This document shows positions 34,199-42,354 of a stretch of 64,000 bases of DNA, piece by piece (position 1 is the first letter of the stretch; every line of letters starts with the position of its first letter). A program made the translations under genes and the position numbers. This DNA comes from Flavobacterium profundi (GTDB lineage: Bacteria; Bacteroidota; Bacteroidia; Flavobacteriales; Flavobacteriaceae), in the NCBI RefSeq assembly GCF_006491645.1, contig NZ_VDCZ01000004.1, forward strand, positions 1 to 64,000, in the 5' to 3' direction. Below the pieces are notes generated by a model, which searched no databases, was not told the origin of the DNA, and saw only the letters and a list, made by a program, of their open reading frames with translations.

Positions 34199-37100
34199 AT
34201 GTATTTAATCTTCGATACGGAAACCACAGGATTACCTAGAAGTTGGGCTGCACCCATAACCGACACCGATAATTGGCCTCGTTGTATACAAATTGCGTGG
34301 CAATTGCATGATGCTATGGGAAATCTTATCGAGCATCAAGATTATTTGGTAAAACCAGATGGGTTTAATATTCCGTATGATGCCGAACGTATTCATGGTA
34401 TTTCTACCGAATTAGCAGAAGAACAAGGGGTGTCTTTGAGTGAAGTACTGGAAAAATTCAATATAGCGCTTTCCAAAGCCAAGTTTGTTGTGGGTCAAAA
34501 TGTAGGTTTTGATGTTAATATTATGGGCTGCGAATTTTACCGAATGGGTGTCGCTTCCGAAATGGCAAAAATGCCTGTTTTAGATACTTGTACAGAAGTT
34601 ACAGCCGAATTACTAAAATTACCTGGAGGTAGAGGAGGTAAATTTAAATTACCTACCCTGACCGAATTACACGAATATTTATTTGGTGAACCTTTTGCAG
34701 AAGCGCACAATGCTACAGCCGATGTGGAAGCAACCACACGTTGTTTTTTAGAATTAATCAAAAGAGAGGTCTTTACAAAAGAAGAATTAGACGTTGCTCC
34801 CGATTATTTTACACGTTTCAAAGAAAATAATCCGACTGAAATTCAATTAATTGGATTGCAGCACATCAATTTAAAAGCAGCTTCAGACGCCATTCGTAAA
34901 AAACTGCAAAAAATTGAGCAAGAAAACGTTCAAACAACCATCTCTGAAGAAGATAAAAAAGATTTTTCTAAAGCGAAGTTCGCGCACTTACACAATCACA
35001 CCCAATTTTCAGTATTGCAATCGACTATTGCGATTCCTGCCTTAGTTGCTGCAACTGCAAAAAACAATATGCCAGCTGTTGCGATGACCGATACTGGGAA
35101 TATGATGGGTGCTTTTCACTTTGTGAGTGCGGTTATGAATCATAATAAAGCTGCAAAAGCAAAGATTGAAGCGGCAATTGAAGCCGGTGAAACACCTACG
35201 GATGCCGAAATAAAACCTATTGTAGGTTGCGAATTTAATATTTGCGACAATCATTTGGATAAAACCAAAAAAGACAATGGGTATCAGGTGGTTTTATTAG
35301 CAAAAAATAAAAAAGGGTATCATAATTTAGCTAAAATGGCTTCCATCGCTTATGTAGATGGGTTTTATTATGTGCCTAGAATTGACAAAACCATTGTTGA
35401 AAAATACAAAGAAGATATCATGGTTTTGTCTGGGAATTTATACGGTGAAATTCCTAGTAAAATTTTAAATATTGGTGAAAACCAAGCCGAAGAAGCTTTG
35501 ATTTGGTGGAAAAATCAATTTGGAGCCGATTTCTATTTGGAAATCATGAGGCACAATCAAGAAGATGAAAATCGGGTAAATAAAACCTTAATTGAATTGG
35601 CTCAAAAGCACCAAGTAAAATTGGTTGCAACCAATAATACATTCTACCTGAATAAAGAAGATGCGAATGCACATGATATTTTATTGTGTGTGAAGGATGG
35701 AGAAAAACAGGCAACGCCTATTGGTAGAGGAAGAGGATATCGTTACGGGTTACCCAATCAAGAATATTATTTTAAGTCGGAAGAAGAAATGAAAAAACTT
35801 TTTACCGATTTACCAGAAGCCATTATAAACATCCAAGAAATAATTGACAAGGTCGAAATTTACTCTCTTTATCGCGATGTATTACTGCCAAAATATGATA
35901 TTCCTGATGAATTTGTAGATCCTGCCGATGCTGAAGATGGTGGTGTTCGAGGTGAAAATGCCTATTTAAGACATCTTACTATGGAAGGTGCCAAACGCAG
36001 GTATACTGAAATTACTCCAGAAATTCAAGAACGGTTGGATTTTGAATTGTTAACGATTTCCAATTCAGGTTATCCAGGTTATTTTTTAATTGTACAAGAT
36101 TTCATCGCAGAAGCTAGAAAAATGGATGTTTCTGTTGGACCAGGACGTGGTTCTGCTGCGGGTTCTGCGGTAGCATACTGTTTAGGAATTACTAATATAG
36201 ATCCTATTAAATACGATTTGCTTTTTGAGCGTTTCTTAAACCCAGATCGTGTATCCATGCCCGATATTGATATTGATTTTGATGATGAAGGACGTGGACG
36301 TGTGATGGATTATGTAATTAAAAAATACGGAGCCAATCAGGTAGCGCAAATTATTACGTATGGGAAAATGGCAACGAAATCGGCTATTCGAGATACCGCT
36401 CGGGTATTAGATTTACCTTTGTTTGAAGCGGATCGGATTGCTAAATTAATTCCTGGAATGATGCCTTCCAAATGGAATTTGGCCCGATTCATTTCTGAAA
36501 AAGAAGAAGAGGTTAAAAAAGCCTTGCGTTCCGATGAATTTGATCGAGTTAAAGAATTAATTGCCATTGCAAACGAAGGCGATTTAGCGGGAGAGACGAT
36601 TCAGCAGGCGAAAATATTAGAAGGTTCGATGCGTAATACCGGAATTCATGCGTGTGGGGTAATTATTACACCTTCTGATATTACCAATTATGTTCCGGTA
36701 ACAACAGCTAAAGATTCCGATTTATATGTAACCCAATTTGATAACTCTGTTGCGGAAAGTGCTGGATTACTAAAGATGGATTTCTTAGGTTTGAAAACCT
36801 TAACCTTAATAAAAGATACGGTTAAATTAGTTAAATATCGAACAGGAATCCAACTCAATCCAGACGAATTTCCTATAGATGATCCAAAAACCTATGAGTT
36901 GTTCCAAAGAGGGGAAACGGTTGGGATATTTCAATACGAGTCACCTGGAATGCAAAAGTACATGAAGGATTTGAAACCAACTGTTTTTGGTGACTTAATT
37001 GCCATGAATGCGTTATATCGACCAGGTCCTTTGGAATACATTCCCTCATTCGTAAGAAGAAAAAATGGAGAAGAACCTATAGTATATGATTTAGATGCTT

Positions 37101-38719
37101 GTGAAGAATATTTAGGTGAAACCTATGGAATTACAGTATATCAGGAACAGGTAATGCTTTTGTCTCAATCTTTAGCAGGATTTACTAAAGGTGAAGCCGA
37201 TGTCTTACGTAAGGCAATGGGAAAAAAGCAGAAGGATGTATTGGACAAAATGAAGCCTAAATTTGTAGAACAAGCGGCTGCAAAAGGGCATGATGCTACT
37301 GTTTTGGAAAAAATTTGGAAAGACTGGGAAGCTTTTGCCAGTTATGCCTTCAATAAATCGCACTCCACTTGTTATGCTTGGGTAGCTTATCAAACCGCTT
37401 ACTTAAAAGCACATTATCCGGCGGAGTATATGGCTGCTGTGCTTTCTAATAATATGAACGATATTAAGCAAGTTTCTTTCTTTATGGAAGAGTGTAAACG
37501 GATGGGATTAGCTGTTTTGGGTCCGGATGTAAACGAATCCTATTATAAATTTACCGTAAATGAAGATTATGCGATTCGTTTTGGAATGGGAGCTATTAAA
37601 GGTGTGGGTGAAGGAGCTGTAAATACGATTGTTGAAAACAGAAAAGAGGGCAAATACAAATCGATTTTTGATTTAGCCAAACGAATCGATTTGCGTGCGG
37701 CCAATAAAAAAGCGTTTGAGAATTTAGCTTTAGCAGGTGGTTTTGACTGTTTTTCAGATACACATAGAGCACAATATTTTCATGATGAAGGCGATCATAT
37801 TACGTTCTTGGAAAAAGCCATGAAATACGGGGCAAAGTTTCAAGAAAATGAAAATTCCTCTCAAGTAAGTTTGTTTGGTGATGCTTCCGAAGTGCAAATT
37901 GCTGAACCCGTTGTTCCACCTTGTGAAGAATGGAATACCATGGAAAAATTGGCCAAAGAGAAAGAAGTAGTTGGGATCTATATTTCGGGTCACCCTTTGG
38001 ATGATTACAAATATGAGATGAAATATTTCTGTAATGCTAAGTTAGAAGAACTGAAAGATTTAAACAATTTCGTAGGTAAAAATATTAGCATTGGTGGAAT
38101 CATTACAAAAGTAGAACACCGTGTGGCAAAAAATGGTAAAGGTTGGGGCATGTTTACTTTGGAAGGTTATGACGAAACCTATGAATTTAGAATTTTTGGA
38201 GAAGAATACTTAAAGTTCCGACATTTTTTAATTCAAAACAATTTTACCTTTATTAAATTGGTAGTAAAAGAAGGTTGGGTGAACGCTGAAGGGAAAAAAG
38301 GGGATCCAAGATTGCAGTTTATAGAAGTGAAAATGTTGCAAGATGTGTTGACTACTTTTGCTAAAAAACTGATTTTACAATTTAGTATTGTTGATTTAAG
38401 TGAAAGCTTAATTCAATCTTTGTATGATTTATTTACCAAAGAAAAAGGCGAGAATACTGTTACTATTGAAGTCATGGAGTTGGAAAAAATAAAGAAACAA
38501 ATCATCGAAACAGTTGAAGATGAAACTATAGATGTGAGTGATGATACAGATTCGGAAGAAGCATTAGAGTCGGTTGCAATTGCTCCAACTATTAAAGAGG
38601 TGGAAGAAATAAAAGTGGTAACCAAGTTGAGTATGCCGAGTAGGAAAATGAAAGTTAAAATTTCTAACGAATTATTGCAGGAACTTGAAAGCATGCAAAT
38701 TAATTTTAAACTCAATTAA
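34199..38719 (+). CDS. dnaE: DNA polymerase III alpha subunit with fused N-terminal proofreading exonuclease
   Basis: 1506 residues. Residues 1-185 are a DnaQ-like DEDD 3'-5' exonuclease (IFDTETTGLP gives the first Asp-x-Glu; GQNVGFDVNIMG and HNATADVEAT the later motifs). A linker leads to the PHP domain (from about 262, with HLHNHTQFS giving His263, His265 and His267) and the C-family polymerase palm, with catalytic Asp689 and Asp691 (PDIDIDFDD) and GPGRGSAAGSAVAY. Helix-hairpin-helix and OB-fold regions follow (for example GGIITKVEHRVAKNGKGW). The DnaQ-DnaE fusion in this order is typical of Bacteroidota. Main chromosomal replicase. Divergent from the GLPGLI operon. Confidence 0.96.
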   Translation: MYLIFDTETTGLPRSWAAPITDTDNWPRCIQIAWQLHDAMGNLIEHQDYLVKPDGFNIPYDAERIHGISTELAEEQGVSLSEVLEKFNIALSKAKFVVGQNVGFDVNIMGCEFYRMGVASEMAKMPVLDTCTEVTAELLKLPGGRGGKFKLPTLTELHEYLFGEPFAEAHNATADVEATTRCFLELIKREVFTKEELDVAPDYFTRFKENNPTEIQLIGLQHINLKAASDAIRKKLQKIEQENVQTTISEEDKKDFSKAKFAHLHNHTQFSVLQSTIAIPALVAATAKNNMPAVAMTDTGNMMGAFHFVSAVMNHNKAAKAKIEAAIEAGETPTDAEIKPIVGCEFNICDNHLDKTKKDNGYQVVLLAKNKKGYHNLAKMASIAYVDGFYYVPRIDKTIVEKYKEDIMVLSGNLYGEIPSKILNIGENQAEEALIWWKNQFGADFYLEIMRHNQEDENRVNKTLIELAQKHQVKLVATNNTFYLNKEDANAHDILLCVKDGEKQATPIGRGRGYRYGLPNQEYYFKSEEEMKKLFTDLPEAIINIQEIIDKVEIYSLYRDVLLPKYDIPDEFVDPADAEDGGVRGENAYLRHLTMEGAKRRYTEITPEIQERLDFELLTISNSGYPGYFLIVQDFIAEARKMDVSVGPGRGSAAGSAVAYCLGITNIDPIKYDLLFERFLNPDRVSMPDIDIDFDDEGRGRVMDYVIKKYGANQVAQIITYGKMATKSAIRDTARVLDLPLFEADRIAKLIPGMMPSKWNLARFISEKEEEVKKALRSDEFDRVKELIAIANEGDLAGETIQQAKILEGSMRNTGIHACGVIITPSDITNYVPVTTAKDSDLYVTQFDNSVAESAGLLKMDFLGLKTLTLIKDTVKLVKYRTGIQLNPDEFPIDDPKTYELFQRGETVGIFQYESPGMQKYMKDLKPTVFGDLIAMNALYRPGPLEYIPSFVRRKNGEEPIVYDLDACEEYLGETYGITVYQEQVMLLSQSLAGFTKGEADVLRKAMGKKQKDVLDKMKPKFVEQAAAKGHDATVLEKIWKDWEAFASYAFNKSHSTCYAWVAYQTAYLKAHYPAEYMAAVLSNNMNDIKQVSFFMEECKRMGLAVLGPDVNESYYKFTVNEDYAIRFGMGAIKGVGEGAVNTIVENRKEGKYKSIFDLAKRIDLRAANKKAFENLALAGGFDCFSDTHRAQYFHDEGDHITFLEKAMKYGAKFQENENSSQVSLFGDASEVQIAEPVVPPCEEWNTMEKLAKEKEVVGIYISGHPLDDYKYEMKYFCNAKLEELKDLNNFVGKNISIGGIITKVEHRVAKNGKGWGMFTLEGYDETYEFRIFGEEYLKFRHFLIQNNFTFIKLVVKEGWVNAEGKKGDPRLQFIEVKMLQDVLTTFAKKLILQFSIVDLSESLIQSLYDLFTKEKGENTVTIEVMELEKIKKQIIETVEDETIDVSDDTDSEEALESVAIAPTIKEVEEIKVVTKLSMPSRKMKVKISNELLQELESMQINFKLN

Positions 38720-38789
38720 TGTTAGCTAGATAACACTGTAAAAAAGAATGGTAAAATACCTTTGTATACTTAATTATAAAGTCATACAA

Positions 38790-39377
38790 ATGAAAAAAAA
38801 CGTATTCCTCTTTTTGCTGTTAAGTTTTATAACCTATTTACCAGCTCAAATAGCAGATAAACCAGAAAATATCGCGCCCTTATTAATTGGAGAAAAAATA
38901 CCTAATAGTACTCTACAAGATGTGCAAGGAAAAACCAAAAACACTGGTGAACTCTTTGCTCAAAAAACGGTTTTAATCGTTTATAGAGGTGGCTGGTGTC
39001 CTTATTGTAATGCGCAATTGGCCGATATGCAAGAGATAGAAAAAGACATTTTAGGTTTGGGTTACCAAATTATTGCAGTAAATCCTGATGCGCCTTCTTT
39101 TTTAAAAGAAACAATTGAAAAAGATCATTTAGGATATCAATTGTATGCTGATAGTAATGGCGTTTTCTCAAAAGCTTTAGGGATTGCTTTTGCAGCACCA
39201 GAAAAGTACAGTAAGATGTTAGGGAAATATTCCGATAATAAAAACACGAATTGGTTACCAGTACCAACGGTTTATGTTTTAAATGAGAATCAAGAAATTG
39301 AATTTTTATATATCAATCCAGATTATTCCAAGCGATTAAGTGGTAAAGTATTAGTAAATGTGTTAAAGAGTTTATAA
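38790..39377 (+). CDS. Exported AhpC/TSA-type thiol-redox (peroxiredoxin-like) protein
   Basis: 195 residues. Signal peptide about 1-19 (SFITYLPAQ), then a thioredoxin fold with the motif GGWCPYC (Cys70, Cys73) after strand TVLIVYR. The sequence around it (LADMQEIEKDILGLGYQII, then AVNPDAPSF) is that of 'redoxin/AhpC-TSA' proteins found in Bacteroidota. It could act in the periplasm as a peroxide or disulfide reductase. The in-frame ATG at 38748 would precede the signal peptide by 14 residues, so 38790 is used. Located 70 nt after dnaE; thioredoxin follows. Confidence 0.82.
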   Translation: MKKNVFLFLLLSFITYLPAQIADKPENIAPLLIGEKIPNSTLQDVQGKTKNTGELFAQKTVLIVYRGGWCPYCNAQLADMQEIEKDILGLGYQIIAVNPDAPSFLKETIEKDHLGYQLYADSNGVFSKALGIAFAAPEKYSKMLGKYSDNKNTNWLPVPTVYVLNENQEIEFLYINPDYSKRLSGKVLVNVLKSL

Positions 39378-39445
39378 ATTCAATTTTTAAATTGGGCTAT
39401 AATTAAAATTTATATTAATTTAGAAAAATTGGAATAATTATTTTC

Positions 39446-39453
39446 TAAATTTG
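39446..39453 (+). promoter_or_regulatory. Promoter -7 box of trxA
   Basis: TAAATTTG, a perfect TAnnTTTG, 60 nt before the trxA start. The candidate -33 TTG (39429-39431) is closer than usual (14 nt). Confidence 0.5.
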
Positions 39454-39513
39454 TAAACGAGTAATAAAAACTCAAAATTAGTTTTAGGAATTTTAAATAT
39501 AAAAATAAAGAAA

Positions 39514-39831
39514 ATGGCATTAGCAATTACAGATGCAACTTTTGAAGAAGTAGTATTAAAATCAGATAAACCAGTAGTAGTAGATTTTTGGGCAGCTTGG
39601 TGTGGACCATGTAGAATGGTAGGACCAGTTATTGATGAAGTGGCTACAGAATATGACGGGAAAGCAGTTGTAGGAAAAGTAGATGTAGACGCAAACCAAG
39701 AATTTGCAGCAAAATATGGTGTTAGAAACATTCCAACTGTTTTAGTATTCCAAAACGGAGAAGTAGTAGGAAGACAAGTTGGAGTTGCTCCTAAAAAAAC
39801 TTATACTGATGCAATCGATGCATTATTATAA
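39514..39831 (+). CDS. trxA: Thioredoxin
   Basis: 105 residues, complete thioredoxin fold. Active site Trp-Cys30-Gly-Pro-Cys33 (AAWCGPCR), the buried Asp24 in VVDFWA, and cis-Pro in RNIPTVLVF are all present. General disulfide reductase in the cytoplasm; it can serve ribonucleotide reductase (NrdA tail cysteines) among others. It has its own promoter and terminator, so is monocistronic. Confidence 0.96.
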   Translation: MALAITDATFEEVVLKSDKPVVVDFWAAWCGPCRMVGPVIDEVATEYDGKAVVGKVDVDANQEFAAKYGVRNIPTVLVFQNGEVVGRQVGVAPKKTYTDAIDALL

Positions 39832-39851
39832 TTGATTTACAATGAAATGAG

Positions 39852-39879
39852 AAGCCTAACTTAATGTTAGGCTTTTTTT
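39852..39879 (+). terminator. Terminator of trxA
   Basis: AAGCCTAAC / GTTAGGCTT perfect 9-bp stem, 5-nt loop, then a T-rich run. Confidence 0.88.
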
Positions 39880-39913
39880 ATGATTAACTAATTTATCTGA
39901 TTATCTTTACCTT

Positions 39914-40840
39914 ATGAAGATAGAATCTCAATTAGAAAAAATAACTCGTTTTAAAAACTTGGAATTACTTGCTAATCAAGTGGTCGAAGGTTTTATTTCC
40001 GGAATGCACAAAAGTCCTTTTCATGGTTTCTCTGCAGAATTTGCAGAACATAAAATTTATAATCCAGGAGAAAGTACCAAGCATATTGATTGGAAATTAT
40101 TTGCTAAAACAGATCGTTTGTATACTAAAAGATATGAAGAAGAAACGAACTTACGTTGTCATTTAATTATTGATAATTCTTCTTCTATGCATTATCCTGT
40201 ATTGACGAAAAAGGATTCTTTCTACGAAAATAAGATTGGTTTTTCGGTATTAGCCTCAGCAGTTTTAATGAATCTGTTAAAAAAACAACGCGATGCTGTC
40301 GGATTAAGTGTGTATTCTGATACCTATGAATTTTATACAGGAGAAAAAGGAAGTGAAAGGCATCATCGAATGATTTTAAATAAATTAGAAGAACTGCTTC
40401 AAACTACAGTAAGTAATAAAAAAACAGATACGGTTACTTTTTTACATCAAATTGCTGAAAATATTCACAGAAGATCCATGGTCATCTTGTTTACAGATAT
40501 GTTTCAGTACGAGAATGAAGATAAAATTTTCAAAGCTTTACAGCATTTAAAACATAATAAGCATAAAGTAGTGGTTTTTCATGTATACGATAAAAAGACA
40601 GAATTTCATTTTGACTTCAATGCTTCTCCACGAAAATTTATTGATGTTGAAACAGGAGAAAGTATTCAGCTTTTTTCAGATAATATAAAAGAAGCTTACG
40701 AAAAACAAGTAGAAAACTATTTTAAGGAAATTTCAGATTCTTGTTTACAGTATAAAATTCAGTATGTACCTGTTGAAATTGGAGAAAATTTTGAAAAAAT
40801 TTTAACCACGTATTTGGTTGAAAAACAAAAGTTTGGCTAA
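39914..40840 (+). CDS. DUF58 domain-containing protein (VWA-like)
   Basis: 308 residues. The DUF58 core is marked by FAEHKIYNPGESTKHIDWKL near residue 45, then a von Willebrand-A-like fold with a MIDAS-like D-x-S-x-S (IIDNSSSMH near 90) and LFTDMFQYEN. Such proteins usually work with a MoxR AAA+ ATPase in a BatA/BatB stress or metal-insertion complex, but no moxR is in this window. In Flavobacteriia they sit in the cytoplasm. Monocistronic here. Confidence 0.88.
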   Translation: MKIESQLEKITRFKNLELLANQVVEGFISGMHKSPFHGFSAEFAEHKIYNPGESTKHIDWKLFAKTDRLYTKRYEEETNLRCHLIIDNSSSMHYPVLTKKDSFYENKIGFSVLASAVLMNLLKKQRDAVGLSVYSDTYEFYTGEKGSERHHRMILNKLEELLQTTVSNKKTDTVTFLHQIAENIHRRSMVILFTDMFQYENEDKIFKALQHLKHNKHKVVVFHVYDKKTEFHFDFNASPRKFIDVETGESIQLFSDNIKEAYEKQVENYFKEISDSCLQYKIQYVPVEIGENFEKILTTYLVEKQKFG

Positions 40841-40911
40841 TCATTATCTTTTTTTATTAAATTTTTTTTACTTTTTTTTAAAAAAATATTTGCAAGATTC
40901 GAAAAGCGTTG

Positions 40912-40919
40912 TATATTTG
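40912..40919 (+). promoter_or_regulatory. Promoter -7 box of the first tRNA-Asp
   Basis: TATATTTG (perfect TAnnTTTG) with TTG at 40890-40892 and a 19-nt spacer. The tRNA begins 19 nt later. Confidence 0.65.
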
Positions 40920-40937
40920 CACTCGCAATAAGGCACT

Positions 40938-41011
40938 GGTTTGGTAGTTCAGTTGGTTAGAATACATGCCTGTCACGCATGGGGTCGCGGGTTCGAGTCC
41001 CGTCCAGACCG
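40938..41011 (+). tRNA. tRNA-Asp (GTC), copy 1
   Basis: 74 nt. The acceptor stem GGTTTGG pairs with CCAGACC, the anticodon loop CTGTCAC gives GTC, and the T-arm holds GGTTCGAGTCC. The discriminator base is G, as expected for tRNA-Asp. CCA is not encoded. A terminator hairpin follows at 41027-41053. Confidence 0.97.
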
Positions 41012-41026
41012 CTAAATTGGGAAGAA

Positions 41027-41053
41027 GCATTCTGAGAAATCGGAATGCTTTTT
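41027..41053 (+). terminator. Terminator after tRNA-Asp copy 1
   Basis: AGCATTCTGAG-AAA-tCGGAATGCT type stem followed by six Ts. A decayed relative of this hairpin lies at about 41090-41110. Confidence 0.75.
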
Positions 41054-41110
41054 TGCCCCATAAAAGCATCGAAAATAGTTGTGTTGTTTAGTTCCGAGTA
41101 AAATCGGAAT

Positions 41111-41128
41111 GGTTTAGTAGTTAGACCG
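41111..41128 (+). pseudogene. tRNA-Asp scrap: 5' and 3' ends fused with the middle lost
   Basis: GGTTTAGTAGTT matches the first 12 nt of tRNA-Asp (GGTTTGGTAGTT, one change), and the directly following AGACCG matches the last 6 nt of the gene (AGACCG). It is preceded by a decayed copy of the tRNA 1 terminator and followed by another hairpin (41136-41166). It looks like a third tRNA copy that lost its middle. Confidence 0.45.
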
Positions 41129-41256
41129 ATGAAAAGCTTTTCACCTTTAAGGTGGATGGCTTTTTTGTTTAAATAACAGTCTTTGTTGTAGAAAGTATTA
41201 AAAAATTGAGATTCGTTCAAAAGAATTGTTAATTTCAATAACATATTGTAAAATTA

Positions 41257-41330
41257 GGTTTGGTAGTTCAGTTGGTTAGAATACATGCCTGTCACGCATG
41301 GGGTCGCGGGTTCGAGTCCCGTCCAGACCG
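41257..41330 (+). tRNA. tRNA-Asp (GTC), copy 2
   Basis: 74 nt, identical in sequence to copy 1, 245 bp downstream. It has its own terminator (AAAAAAGCATCTTA / TAAGATGCTTTTTT, 41342-41370). The flanks of the two copies differ. Confidence 0.97.
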
Positions 41331-41341
41331 CTAATTTTAAT

Positions 41342-41373
41342 AAAAAAGCATCTTATTATAAGATGCTTTTTTT
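41342..41373. terminator. Bidirectional terminator after tRNA-Asp copy 2
   Basis: Long A-rich/T-rich perfect hairpin with GCATCTTA/TAAGATGC core. It also lies just past the stop of the convergent DUF456 gene at 41384. Confidence 0.85.
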
Positions 41374-41383
41374 ATTATATGAA

Positions 41384-41884
41384 TTAAAAATAGACATTCC
41401 AGTTTTTCCATACTATGGCTAAAAACAAACCTAAATAAATAATTGTAATTAGAAACTTCATAAAAGTGCTGGCTAAAAATCCAATAAAAGAACCTGTTGC
41501 TGCTTTCAAAGCTCTTTTGTGGTCTTTTTGGTCGTAAAGTAATTCTCCTAGTAAAGCGCCAGCAAAAGGACCAATTATAAAACCAAAAGGAATAGGGGCA
41601 AGCAAACCTATTATTAAACCAATATTAGTTCCCCAAATGCCATAACTACTACCTCCAAATCGTTTGGTGCCTTGAGCGGGTATGATATAATCTAAAATGG
41701 CAATACCTAATGCAATAGTTAAGGTTATACCTAATATCCAATAATTTATTTTAATTTCTGGTGTAAGATATAGTAAAAGTATACCAATCCAGCTGATTGG
41801 TGGACCAGGTAAAACGGGTAGAAAACTACCTATAAGTCCGATTATCATGCAGCTAAACCCAAGAAATAATAAAATGTATTCCAT
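41384..41884 (-). CDS. DUF456 family membrane protein
   Basis: 166 residues with about five membrane helices. Family motifs include SFLPVLPGPPISWIGILLLY near residue 20 and the Gly-rich stretch FGGSSYGIWGTNIG near 75, with PFGFIIGPFAGALLGEL after it. Function is unknown for the family. It is divergent from the BlaI-type repressor, and the three operator palindromes at 41914-41981 lie between them, so it may be part of that regulon. Confidence 0.86.
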   Translation of the reverse strand: MEYILLFLGFSCMIIGLIGSFLPVLPGPPISWIGILLLYLTPEIKINYWILGITLTIALGIAILDYIIPAQGTKRFGGSSYGIWGTNIGLIIGLLAPIPFGFIIGPFAGALLGELLYDQKDHKRALKAATGSFIGFLASTFMKFLITIIYLGLFLAIVWKNWNVYF

Positions 41885-41913
41885 ATTAAATTTTATTTTA
41901 AAGATATAAATAT

Positions 41914-41933
41914 TTAACTAAATAATTAGTTAA
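41914..41933. promoter_or_regulatory. BlaI-type operator palindrome 1
   Basis: TTAACTAA-ATAA-TTAGTTAA, a perfect inverted repeat. Upstream of the -7 box TACATTTG (41950-41957). Confidence 0.75.
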
Positions 41934-41950
41934 AACTAAATAATTAGTTT
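41933..41950. promoter_or_regulatory. BlaI-type operator palindrome 2
   Basis: AAACTAA-ATAA-TTAGTTT, centre 18 bp from that of palindrome 1. It abuts the -7 box, thus covers the -33 to -7 spacer. Confidence 0.75.
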
Positions 41951-41957
41951 ACATTTG
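41950..41957 (+). promoter_or_regulatory. Promoter -7 box of the BlaI/M56 operon
   Basis: TACATTTG, a perfect TAnnTTTG, flanked by operators 2 and 3. Confidence 0.7.
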
Positions 41958-41965
41958 TTTTTATT

Positions 41966-41981
41966 AACTAAAAAATTAGTT
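41966..41981. promoter_or_regulatory. BlaI-type operator palindrome 3
   Basis: AACTAA-AAAA-TTAGTT, between the -7 box and the start codon at 41989. Binding would block transcription initiation or clearance. Confidence 0.7.
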
Positions 41982-41988
41982 GAAAAGA

Positions 41989-42354
41989 ATGAGACAACTT
42001 ACAAAAGCAGAAGAAGAAATAATGCAGGTTCTTTGGAGATTAGAAGAAGCAAATGTAAAAGATATAATTGCTTTCTTGCCAGAACCAAAACCTGCTTATA
42101 ATACTGTTTCTACAATTATAAGAATATTAGAAACTAAAAAAAATGTGGGCCATCGTCAGCAAGGAAAAGGGTATGTTTATTTTCCAATTGTAAAAAAATC
42201 AGAATATAGTAATAATACCTTGAATAAATTAATGGAAGATTATTTTCAAGGGTCCTTTAAAAATATGGTTTCTTTTTTTGTAAAAAAGAATGATATAGAT
42301 TTAGAAGATGTTGAGTTGTTATTAAAAGAAATTAAAAAAAGGAAAGATGAATAG
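41989..42354 (+). CDS. BlaI/MecI/CopY-type transcriptional repressor
   Basis: 121 residues. A winged-helix domain spans about 1-75 (LTKAEEEIMQVLWRLEEANV, then PAYNTVSTIIRILETK as the recognition helix and HRQQGKGYVYFPIV as the wing). The C-terminal helices (about 85-121) dimerise and would hold the cleavage site used by the paired protease in BlaI/BlaR systems. A TTG at 41980 is an alternative start, but it lies inside operator 3, so the ATG at 41989 is used. It overlaps the M56 peptidase gene by 8 nt. It probably represses its own operon by way of the three palindromes. Confidence 0.9.
   Translation: MRQLTKAEEEIMQVLWRLEEANVKDIIAFLPEPKPAYNTVSTIIRILETKKNVGHRQQGKGYVYFPIVKKSEYSNNTLNKLMEDYFQGSFKNMVSFFVKKNDIDLEDVELLLKEIKKRKDE

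Noticed and set aside
36337..38715. Several minus-strand frames across dnaE
   Set aside because: Ser/Phe-rich antisense shadows of a long conserved gene.
41136..41166. Hairpin AAAGCTTTTCACC-TTTAA-GGTGGATGG as a fourth copy of the TCACCC/GGGTGA operator
   Set aside because: The arms are CACC/GGTG only, no -7 box or gene follows at the right distance, and a T run suggests a terminator.
40878..41244. Two minus-strand frames over the tRNA-Asp genes
   Set aside because: They run across the tRNA and terminator sequences; the peptide motifs come from tRNA sequence in antisense.
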